Of a stretch of DNA of 14,664 nucleotides, positions 6,075 through 12,774 are shown piece after piece; the stretch's first letter is position 1, and every line of letters starts with the position of its first letter. The stretch is from positions 1 to 14,664 of the forward strand of contig UQQZ01000060.1 in assembly GCA_900543305.1 (NCBI GenBank). The letters are read 5' to 3'. Position numbers and translations under genes: made by a program. Below the pieces are notes generated by a model. It did no database searches, was not told the DNA's origin, and saw only the letters and a program-made list of their open reading frames with translations. This DNA is from an uncultured Oscillospiraceae bacterium (lineage in GTDB: Bacteria; Bacillota; Clostridia; Oscillospirales; Acutalibacteraceae).

Positions 6075-6979
6075 GGCTTCACACCTCCCGTCAACTCAGA
6101 AAGGGATTGAATCCCGTTTTCATCCATATATTTTGACAAGCCCTCCGCGATCTTGATGGGCGCGTAAGGATCTGTAAAAAGCACCGTGCCAATCTGCAGA
6201 GCCGTAGCGCCGGCCAAAAGCATTTCCACCGCATCCTGCCAGGTAGAGATCCCACCCAGACCAACAATGGGAATTTTCACCTTCTGGGCCACCTGCCACA
6301 CCATGCGCACCGCAATGGGCAACAGAGCAGGCCCGGAAAAGCCGCCGGTATTGTTCCGGATGATGGGGCGACGGGTGTGGATATCGATGCGCATGCCGGT
6401 CAGGGTATTGATGAGGGATACCGCGTCCGCCCCTGCACATTCCGCGGCAACGGCCATTTCGGAAATGTCTGTCACGTTGGGAGAAAGCTTTACCATCAAT
6501 GGCTTCTTGCAGTGCTTGCGCACTTCGCTGGTGATGCCGTACACACCTTCGGTGGTGGTGCCAAACTGGACGCCCCCCTGCTTCACATTGGGGCAGGAGA
6601 TGTTCAGCTCTACCATGTCCACACAGGTGTCGTTTAATTTCTCCGCTGTGGCGCAGTAATCTTCCGGGGCGTTGCCCGCCACATTGGCGATGATCTTGGT
6701 CCCCTGCTGGGACAGCCAGGGAAGATCCTCCTGGATAAAGTGATCCACACCTGGATTCTGCAGCCCTACCGCATTGAGCATGCCTCCAGGAGCCTCCGTC
6801 ACCCGGGGAGGCGGGTTACCGGGCCGCTCCTTAATGGTGATTCCCTTACAAGAGATGCCTCCCAGCACGGAAAGGGGATAAAACTCGCTGTATTCCCGGC
6901 CGAAGCCAAAGGTTCCCGAGGCGGCGATCAAGGGATTTGCAAACTCTACGCCGGCTACTGTAACTCGTAAATCTGCCAT
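6068..6979 (-). CDS. pyrD: Dihydroorotate dehydrogenase, catalytic subunit (class 1B)
   Basis: This 303-residue cytosolic FMN enzyme oxidises dihydroorotate to orotate and passes electrons to PyrK and then NAD+. Visible motifs are ASGTFGFG at 20-27, GISCKGIT at 41-48, NAVGLQNPG at 69-77 and ELNISCPN at 124-131. Cys129 is the catalytic base, and Cys rather than Ser marks class 1. KLSPNVTDI at 164-172, GGFSGPALLP at 212-221 and the FMN phosphate loops VGLGGI and LLAGATALQIGT follow. I start at the ATG at 6979, which has AAAGGAGGG about nine bases upstream. This gives the usual family length and a 16-bp gap after pyrK, whereas the frame's longest version would add 29 unrelated residues and overlap pyrK. 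Adjacency to pyrK confirms the 1B type. Confidence 0.96.
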   Translation of the reverse strand: MADLRVTVAGVEFANPLIAASGTFGFGREYSEFYPLSVLGGISCKGITIKERPGNPPPRVTEAPGGMLNAVGLQNPGVDHFIQEDLPWLSQQGTKIIANVAGNAPEDYCATAEKLNDTCVDMVELNISCPNVKQGGVQFGTTTEGVYGITSEVRKHCKKPLMVKLSPNVTDISEMAVAAECAGADAVSLINTLTGMRIDIHTRRPIIRNNTGGFSGPALLPIAVRMVWQVAQKVKIPIVGLGGISTWQDAVEMLLAGATALQIGTVLFTDPYAPIKIAEGLSKYMDENGIQSLSELTGGVKPW

Positions 6980-6995
6980 TTTTCTTCCCCCTCCT

Positions 6996-7754
6996 TTACC
7001 ACGCCACCCGGTGAGATTCAAACACCGGGCCATCTTTGCACACATGGCCAAAATACTGGGTACCATCTTCCTTCAGCAAGGCCACGGCACATCCCAAGCA
7101 GGCCCCAATCCCGCAGGCCATTCGCTCTTCCAAGGAGACATAGCAAGGCACACCTCGCTCCTCGGCCAAGGCTTTCACGGCTTTCAGCATGGGAGCCGGA
7201 CCACAGGCCATGACGCAGTCAAACTGCTGATCCTTGCACAGGTCGGTCACCAGGCCGTGATGACCGTAGGAACCGTCATCAGTGGCGATGAGTGTCTTCG
7301 CCCCCACCTTTTGGAAATCTTCTTCCAGGATCACCGCGTTTTTATTGCGGAACCCCAGAACGGCCACGGCATTTTCTCCCAACTGGGCTGCTACCCCCAA
7401 CAAGGGAGGCACGCCTATGCCGCCGCCCACCAACAAGGTGCGTTTTGTGGGGTCAACGGGAAAACCGTTTCCCAAGGGCGCCAGGATTTCAATTTCGCTG
7501 CCGGGCTGGAACTGGGCCAGTTCCGCCGTGCCCTCCCCACGAATTTGGAACACGAAACGGAGGGTTCCCTTTTCCTTGTCAATGCCACAGATGGAGATGG
7601 GCCGGCGCAGAGCGTGGCCGGGAAGGCGAATTTGGGCAAACTGGCCAGGATGAGCCAGGGCTGCCAGTTCCGGAGCTTCCAGGACAAAGTCAAAAACGTC
7701 GCCTGTGAGCTGACGGGAAGTCAGCAATCTACAGTTTTTGGAATCGTATTTCAT
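6996..7754 (-). CDS. pyrK: Dihydroorotate dehydrogenase electron-transfer subunit PyrK
   Basis: This 252-residue iron-sulfur flavoprotein carries electrons from PyrD to NAD+. An N-terminal ferredoxin-reductase-like FAD domain has RPISI at 51-55. The NAD-binding domain carries LLVGGGIGVPPL at 107-118 and CGPAPML at 184-190. The C-terminal [2Fe-2S] site is formed by Cys214, Cys219, Cys222 and Cys239 (CGIGACLGC followed by HVCKDGPVF), all intact. The start at 7754 has a GAGGAG site eight bases upstream. It lies 16 bp before pyrD and 20 bp after pyrF, inside the pyr operon. Confidence 0.96.
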   Translation of the reverse strand: MKYDSKNCRLLTSRQLTGDVFDFVLEAPELAALAHPGQFAQIRLPGHALRRPISICGIDKEKGTLRFVFQIRGEGTAELAQFQPGSEIEILAPLGNGFPVDPTKRTLLVGGGIGVPPLLGVAAQLGENAVAVLGFRNKNAVILEEDFQKVGAKTLIATDDGSYGHHGLVTDLCKDQQFDCVMACGPAPMLKAVKALAEERGVPCYVSLEERMACGIGACLGCAVALLKEDGTQYFGHVCKDGPVFESHRVAW

Positions 7755-7774
7755 AGGTTTTTCTCCTCTTATCC

Positions 7775-8710
7775 TCAGGGCAGGGTAATCTTTCCCACGC
7801 GGCCCACAATCTGATCCCGCATCCGGATGGCTTCCCGACGGGCAGCAGTTGCGTACTCACTGCCGTCTACTCCCTCTTTCTGCCAGGCGCACATGATGCC
7901 CCGAGAGGAATTCACAATGGCTCCCAGCCCGTTTTTGTCAAAGCCGGGAGCTACGTCGTCCGCCGCACCTCCCTGGGCACCGTAACCGGGAACCAGGAAG
8001 AAGGTGTGAGGCAGCGCTGCCCGCAATTCTCCCAGCTGGGCGGGATAGGTGGCGCCCACCACGGCGCCCACCCCGCTGTAACCATATTTGCCAGGCAGTT
8101 TTTCTCCCCAGCCTTCACACATGGCACCCATAGCCCGGTACACGGTCTCCCCCTCCGTCAGGGTTCGATCCTGCAATTCCCCAGAAGAGGGGTTGGAGGT
8201 CTTTACCAGCACAAAAATGCCTTTGTCCTCTTTCTGGCACACTTCCAGCAGCGGGTTGATTCCATCAGTGCCCAAATATCCGTTGACGGTCAAAGCATCA
8301 GCCCCAAACGCTTCCCAGGTCTCGTCTTCCACCTGCGTCATTCCCAGATGGGCAGCAGCATAAGCGGTCATGGTGGCCCCGATGTCGTTTCGCTTGCCGT
8401 CGGTGATGACAAACATCCCCTTCTCCCGGGCATAAGCAATGGTTTCGGTCAGGGCTTTGACTCCCTGCCAGCCATACATCTCGTAATAGGCAGCCTGAGG
8501 CTTTACCGCAGGAACAATATCGCACAGGGCGTCAATGAGGCCCTTGTTGAAGCTGAGCAGGGCATCGGCTGCCCCTTCCAGGGTTTTGCCGTATTTTTCA
8601 TAGCTCGCTTGCCGCATCTCCTCCGGAATGTAGCTGAGCTTGGGGTCCAGGCCCGCCACGGTGGGATTTTGTTTTTCCACAATTTTTTCCAGCAGTTTGT
8701 CCATTGACAT
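7775..8710 (-). CDS. pyrF: Orotidine 5'-phosphate decarboxylase (type 2, long form)
   Basis: This 311-residue enzyme decarboxylates OMP to UMP, the last step of de novo UMP synthesis. The catalytic charged network is ITDGKRNDIG at 102-111 (Asp104, Lys106, Asp109). Other family segments are VAGLDPKL at 18-25, LVKTSNPSS at 168-176 and VPGYGAQGG near residue 250, which grips the phosphate. At 311 residues it belongs to the longer type 2 subfamily rather than the roughly 230-residue E. coli type. The ATG at 8710 is preferred over the ATG two codons later because AAAGGA lies eight bases upstream of it. It follows pyrC by 58 bp, the largest gap in the operon. Confidence 0.95.
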   Translation of the reverse strand: MSMDKLLEKIVEKQNPTVAGLDPKLSYIPEEMRQASYEKYGKTLEGAADALLSFNKGLIDALCDIVPAVKPQAAYYEMYGWQGVKALTETIAYAREKGMFVITDGKRNDIGATMTAYAAAHLGMTQVEDETWEAFGADALTVNGYLGTDGINPLLEVCQKEDKGIFVLVKTSNPSSGELQDRTLTEGETVYRAMGAMCEGWGEKLPGKYGYSGVGAVVGATYPAQLGELRAALPHTFFLVPGYGAQGGAADDVAPGFDKNGLGAIVNSSRGIMCAWQKEGVDGSEYATAARREAIRMRDQIVGRVGKITLP

Positions 8711-8747
8711 AGGAATCGTCCTTTCCCTTTTTCATATGATATAGGCC

Positions 8748-8759
8748 GGGGTATACCCC
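8748..8759. repeat. 12-bp perfect palindrome in the pyrC-pyrF gap
   Basis: GGGGTATACCCC lies inside the 17-bp spacer of a weak promoter-like pair on the minus strand, TTGGGA (8761-8766) and TATATC (8738-8743). Perfect symmetry and this position would suit a repressor operator. The promoter match is poor (four of six at each box), so this is only a candidate. Confidence 0.3.
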
Positions 8760-8768
8760 TTCCCAAAA

Positions 8769-10037
8769 TTACCGATCTTCATAGACCTTTCTTCCCCGGA
8801 AGAAAGTCATCTTTACCTTACCCTTCAAGGTCATCCCCTTGAAAGGCGTGTTTTTGCTCTTACCGTGGAGGGCATTTTCGTCCACCACCCAGGTCTCATT
8901 CGGGTCAAACAACACCACATCTGCCGAAGCGCCCTCCTTCAAGGTGCCGGCAGGAATCCCCAGAATCCGTGCAGGGTTCCAACTCATTTTATCCAGGATC
9001 TTCTCCAAGGACAGCTTTCCCTCCAGCGCTGTGAGAGTGGCTGCCAAAGAGGTCTCCATTCCGATGGAACCATTGGGAGCCTTCAGAAAATCCTTCTTCT
9101 CCTCTGGTGTGTGTGGTGCATGATCCGTGGCAATGGCGTCCAACGTGCCATCTTTCAGCCCTTCAATCAAGGCCAGCCGATCTTCCTCCCGGCGCAGGGG
9201 CGGGTTCATCCGGTAATCCGCGTCTCGGGTCTCCAAAGCCTGCTCCGTCAAAAGCAAATAGTGGGGACAGGTCTCCGCCGTGACCTTCACTCCTCTGGCC
9301 TTGGCATCTCGGATCAGTTCCACCGATCCCTTGGTGCTCACATGACAGATATGGATCGGCGCGCCGATGGAAGCCGCCGCCGCAATTTCCCGGGCAGTAC
9401 CGCAGTCCTCCGCCGCCTCAGGAATACCCGGTACCCCCAGCTTCCGGGAAACCTCTCCCTCATTCATCAACCCACCTGCCGCCAGATACAAGTCCTCACA
9501 GTGGGCTGTCACCGTCATTCCCAACTGGGGCGCCCGCTCCAGGGCATCCAACAGGCACCTGGTGTTCACTACGGGACGGCCGTCATCGCTGAGGGCAATG
9601 GCCCCGGCTTCCCGCAAGGCCTCCAAATCGGTCAAGGCATCTCCTTGAAGCCCTTGGGTGATGCAGGCAGCTGTATACACCCCTGCGTCGGCCTCCTTCG
9701 CCTTCTCCAGCAGGGCCCGCACCGTCTCAGGGGTATCCATGGCGGGCTTGGTATTGGGCATGGCAAGCAGGCTGGTCACCCCGCCTGCGGCAGCTGCCCG
9801 GCACCCGGAAAACACATCTTCCTTGTGGGTCAGACCGGGATCCCGCAAGTGCACATGCATGTCCACCAGCCCCGGGGCTGCCACCAACCCAGTTCCATCC
9901 ACCCGTTCTTCCATTCCGGATACGGGCAGGTTCTTCCCGATCTGGGCCACCTTGCCCCCCTTCAGCAACAAATCCCCCACCTGGTCTAACCCCTGGGAAG
10001 GATCGATGATCCGGACATTTTGGATCAACACCTCCAT
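8769..10037 (-). CDS. pyrC: Dihydroorotase (class I amidohydrolase)
   Basis: This 422-residue zinc enzyme cyclises carbamoyl aspartate to dihydroorotate. The metal site is DMHVHLRDPG at 59-68 (His61, His63), Asp151 in ALSDDGRPV, His179 in TAHCED, His232 in HICHVST and Asp305 in ATDHAPHT. All are intact, so this is an active dihydroorotase rather than a degenerate PyrC-prime partner. In this enzyme class Asp151 takes the place of the carboxylated lysine found in some relatives. The start at 10037 has AAAGGAG seven bases upstream. It sits 16 bp after the YdcF-like gene and leads the pyr block. Neither pyrB nor pyrI (its usual neighbour) is present in the window. Confidence 0.95.
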   Translation of the reverse strand: MEVLIQNVRIIDPSQGLDQVGDLLLKGGKVAQIGKNLPVSGMEERVDGTGLVAAPGLVDMHVHLRDPGLTHKEDVFSGCRAAAAGGVTSLLAMPNTKPAMDTPETVRALLEKAKEADAGVYTAACITQGLQGDALTDLEALREAGAIALSDDGRPVVNTRCLLDALERAPQLGMTVTAHCEDLYLAAGGLMNEGEVSRKLGVPGIPEAAEDCGTAREIAAAASIGAPIHICHVSTKGSVELIRDAKARGVKVTAETCPHYLLLTEQALETRDADYRMNPPLRREEDRLALIEGLKDGTLDAIATDHAPHTPEEKKDFLKAPNGSIGMETSLAATLTALEGKLSLEKILDKMSWNPARILGIPAGTLKEGASADVVLFDPNETWVVDENALHGKSKNTPFKGMTLKGKVKMTFFRGRKVYEDR

Positions 10038-10053
10038 AGCCGTGCTCCTTTCC

Positions 10054-10845
10054 TCATTCTATGATCCACTGCTCCACCCACCACTTGGTCAGAGAAAGCA
10101 GCTCTCTTCCGTAATACTCAGGCAACAACAAAGGGTCCGTTTCAGACACCAGGCTGTATGGCGTAAACCCCGCAGCCTTGGCAAGTTGCATGGCCCGATA
10201 CATGTGAAAGCCTTGGGTGACCACCACTACATTTTCTCCCAGTCCCTGTTCTTCCTGGATCTCCTTGGCAAACTTGAAATTTTCCCGAGTGTTGTGAGAA
10301 CGATCTTCCAGGAAAATTCGATCTTCCTGGATTCCTTTCCCCACCAACACATTTTTCTGGGTTAGAGCCTCCGGACAGGGCTCGTCGCTGCCCTGCCCTC
10401 CGGTGACAATACACCGAGCATCTGGATTGGCTTCCAGATAGGTATAAGCCCGTTCCACTCGACTGGCCAGGCTGCTTCCCATCTTTTCGGGCCCGTAAAC
10501 CTGTGCCCCTAGGACAATCACATCGGTGTTTTCCGGGGGTGTGGCAAATTGGGCCGATAGGATCAAACCTGTCAAATAGCCTGCCCAAAGGAGCCCTATA
10601 CAGTAAAATGCCGTAATGAGCCGGACTGCCGCTTGCCGCCAACCACCCATCCGGGATATCTTTCCAAAAAAGTGCAGCAACAGCAATCCCAACAAGCACA
10701 CGCCAAATCCAAAGGCGGCACCCAAACGAAATCCATTACGCAACACCGGCAGCAGGAAAAACACGCATCCGCCTATGCAAATCACGCTTCCCAATCCCCG
10801 GGCAACTTGACGCAGACGGGTCACCCAACATCCCCTCGCTTCCAT
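10054..10845 (-). CDS. YdcF/SanA-like DUF218 membrane protein
   Basis: The N-terminal part holds three predicted membrane segments (about 17-33, 41-60 and 74-98). A DUF218 domain follows, with VIVLGAQV at 109-116, VTGGQGSDE at 147-155, EDRSHNTREN at 180-189 and VVVTQGFHMYRA at 207-218, all conserved family blocks. DUF218 proteins (YdcF, SanA, ElyC) are linked to envelope and lipid-carrier metabolism, but no reaction is firmly assigned. The start is uncertain. The ATG at 10845 has AAGGA almost touching it and only about 10 nt of leader after the predicted start site. A GTG at 10824 has GAGGGG about eight bases upstream and a 31-nt leader, and may be the true start. It heads the operon that continues with pyrC. 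Confidence 0.88.
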   Translation of the reverse strand: MEARGCWVTRLRQVARGLGSVICIGGCVFFLLPVLRNGFRLGAAFGFGVCLLGLLLLHFFGKISRMGGWRQAAVRLITAFYCIGLLWAGYLTGLILSAQFATPPENTDVIVLGAQVYGPEKMGSSLASRVERAYTYLEANPDARCIVTGGQGSDEPCPEALTQKNVLVGKGIQEDRIFLEDRSHNTRENFKFAKEIQEEQGLGENVVVVTQGFHMYRAMQLAKAAGFTPYSLVSETDPLLLPEYYGRELLSLTKWWVEQWIIE

Positions 10846-10861
10846 TTCCTTTGTGGTGCCT

Positions 10862-10890
10862 ATTATACATCATTTTGGGGCACTAGTAAA
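10862..10890 (-). promoter_or_regulatory. Promoter of the ydcF-pyr-ruvX operon
   Basis: On the minus strand, a perfect TATAAT (10862-10867) lies 17 bp from TTTACT (10885-10890), which matches four of six -35 positions. The start is predicted near 10855. It is the only convincing promoter upstream of the operon, and the hydrogenase terminator isolates it from read-through. Confidence 0.78.
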
Positions 10891-10970
10891 CACCAGAGGT
10901 TTTCCCCGATTCTCCCCGGAAAGACCATATTGCAAGGGCTTAAGCTGTTCCTTTCTCCGAAAAAAACCAG

Positions 10971-11009
10971 AAAAAAACGTGCCGGAATTGCTTCCAGCAC
11001 GCCTTTTTT
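10971..11009. terminator. Intrinsic terminator after the hydrogenase operon (probably bidirectional)
   Basis: A 10-bp stem pairs CGTGCCGGAA (10978-10987) with TTCCAGCACG (10992-11001), with one wobble on the minus strand and a GCAA (GNRA) tetraloop there. On the minus strand it is followed by seven T (10971-10977). On the plus strand a run of six T (1104 offset from the stem, at about 11004-11009) also follows. It begins about 20 nt after the stop of the hydrogenase catalytic gene. Confidence 0.9.
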
Positions 11010-11020
11010 CAAAATAGCAA

Positions 11021-12757
11021 TCAATAACCACGCTTGACGTAGGTGGTGTGGAGAATCTCGTGGGCCTTGTGGCTGCCGGGAGTCCCCAGGAACTCCTCGT
11101 AGCACTTCTGCAGCACGGGATTCAGATGGCTCTTCCGGAGAGGCATCTCCTTATCCTGGTCATACAGAGCCTGAGCACGGAGCTTCTTAATATCATAAAA
11201 GCTGTGTGCGTTAGAGCTCTGGATGGGCTGGCCGCCGCCGTTGATGCAGCCGCCGGGGCAGCACATGACCTCGATAAACTGATAGTCCGCTTCTCCTGCG
11301 CGCACCTTCTTCAGCAGCGCATCCGCATTGGACAGACCGCTGACAACAGCTACCTTCACGTCCATGCCGGCCACCTTGTACACAGCCTCCTTAAAGCCTT
11401 CGGTGCCGCGGATCTCGGTGTATTCAATGTTGTCCTGGCTCTCGCCGGTGAGCAAGTCAGCGGCGGTACGCAGGGCAGCCTCCATCACGCCGCCAGTAGC
11501 GCCGAAGATGACGGCAGCGCCGGTGGAAACACCCATGGCGTCGTCAAACTTCTCATCGGGCAGACGCTCGAAGTTCAGCTGGGCCTTCTTGATCAGGCGA
11601 GCCAGCTCGCGGGTGGTGATGCTGATGTCCACGTCGGGCAGACCGGCTGCATCTTCGTCGTCCCGCTTGATCTCGAACTTCTTGGCCGTGCAGGGCATGA
11701 CGGAAACGGAAACAATCTTGCTGGGATCGATGCCCTCTTTCTGGGCATACCAGGTCTTGATCAGGGCGCCGGCCATGTTCTGGGGAGACTTGCAGGTGGA
11801 AAGGTTATCCAGCAAGTCGGGATAATAATGCTCGCAGAACTTGATCCAGCCGGGAGAACAAGAAGTGATCATGGGCAGCTTGCCGCCGTTCTTCACACGG
11901 TCGATAAACTCGGAAGCCTCTTCCATGATGGTCATATCGGCGCCGAAGTCAGTGTCGAACACCTTGTCAAAGCCCAGGCGGCGCAGAGCGGCAACCATCT
12001 TGCCCTCCACGTTGGTACCGATGGGCATACCGAACTCTTCGCCCAGGGCAGCGCGTACTGCGGGAGCAGTCTGCACAATGACGATCTTTTCGGGATCGTT
12101 CAGAGCGTCGATCACGTCCTGGGTGTTGTCCTTCTCGGTCAGGGCGCCGGTGGGGCAGCTGACAATGCACTGGCCGCAGGCCACGCAGGCCACATCCCCC
12201 AGGGGCTTTTCAAAGGCACAGCCGATCTCCGTGTCAAAGCCACGGTTGTTGGCGCCAATGACGGAAACATGCTGGTTCTGGCAGGCAGCCACACAACGGC
12301 GACACAGAATGCACTTTGCATTGTTGCGTTCCAGATACAGCGTGGAAAAATCTTTCTTGCCGGCAGGAACGGAACCTTCAAAGCGGTTCTCTTCCTCAAT
12401 GCCCATGTCGTTGCACAGCTTCTGGAATTCGCAGTTGCCGCTGCGCTCGCAGGACAGACATTTCTTATCGTGGACGGACAGCAGCAGTTCCAAGGTCATC
12501 CGGCGGGACTCCTGGACCTTCGGGCTGTTGGTGAACACCTCCATGCCGTCGTTGACGGGATACACGCAGGCAGCCACCAGAGATCTTGCCCCCTTGACCT
12601 CCACCATGCACATGCGGCAGGCACCAATCTGGTTAATGTCTTTCAGGTAGCAGAGGGTGGGGATATCGATACCGGCGTAGCGGGCGGCTTCCAGAATGGT
12701 GGAATCCCCCGGCACTTCATAGGAAACGCCGTTGATCTTAATATTGACCTGTTCCAT
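11021..12757 (-). CDS. hydA: [FeFe] hydrogenase catalytic subunit (HydA/HndD type, NAD(P)H-linked)
   Basis: This 578-residue cytosolic protein makes or oxidises H2. The N-terminal [2Fe-2S] domain uses Cys36, Cys47, Cys50 and Cys64. A His-ligated [4Fe-4S] site follows (His96, Cys100, Cys103, Cys109). Two further [4Fe-4S] clusters are CILCRRCVAAC (149-159) and CVACGQCIVSC (191-201). The H-cluster motifs are TSCSPGW (298-304), MPCTAKKFE (354-362) and EVMCCPGGCINGGGQP (496-511), so all four iron ligands (Cys300, 356, 500, 504) are present. In the first motif Ser301 replaces the Cys that serves as proton relay in well-studied enzymes. There is no C-terminal [2Fe-2S] extension like that of Thermotoga HydA, so it resembles Desulfovibrio HndD. 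The start has GGAG nine bases upstream and lies 17 bp after the flavoprotein gene. Confidence 0.95.
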   Translation of the reverse strand: MEQVNIKINGVSYEVPGDSTILEAARYAGIDIPTLCYLKDINQIGACRMCMVEVKGARSLVAACVYPVNDGMEVFTNSPKVQESRRMTLELLLSVHDKKCLSCERSGNCEFQKLCNDMGIEEENRFEGSVPAGKKDFSTLYLERNNAKCILCRRCVAACQNQHVSVIGANNRGFDTEIGCAFEKPLGDVACVACGQCIVSCPTGALTEKDNTQDVIDALNDPEKIVIVQTAPAVRAALGEEFGMPIGTNVEGKMVAALRRLGFDKVFDTDFGADMTIMEEASEFIDRVKNGGKLPMITSCSPGWIKFCEHYYPDLLDNLSTCKSPQNMAGALIKTWYAQKEGIDPSKIVSVSVMPCTAKKFEIKRDDEDAAGLPDVDISITTRELARLIKKAQLNFERLPDEKFDDAMGVSTGAAVIFGATGGVMEAALRTAADLLTGESQDNIEYTEIRGTEGFKEAVYKVAGMDVKVAVVSGLSNADALLKKVRAGEADYQFIEVMCCPGGCINGGGQPIQSSNAHSFYDIKKLRAQALYDQDKEMPLRKSHLNPVLQKCYEEFLGTPGSHKAHEILHTTYVKRGY

Positions 12758-12774
12758 GTTCGCACACTCCTTTC

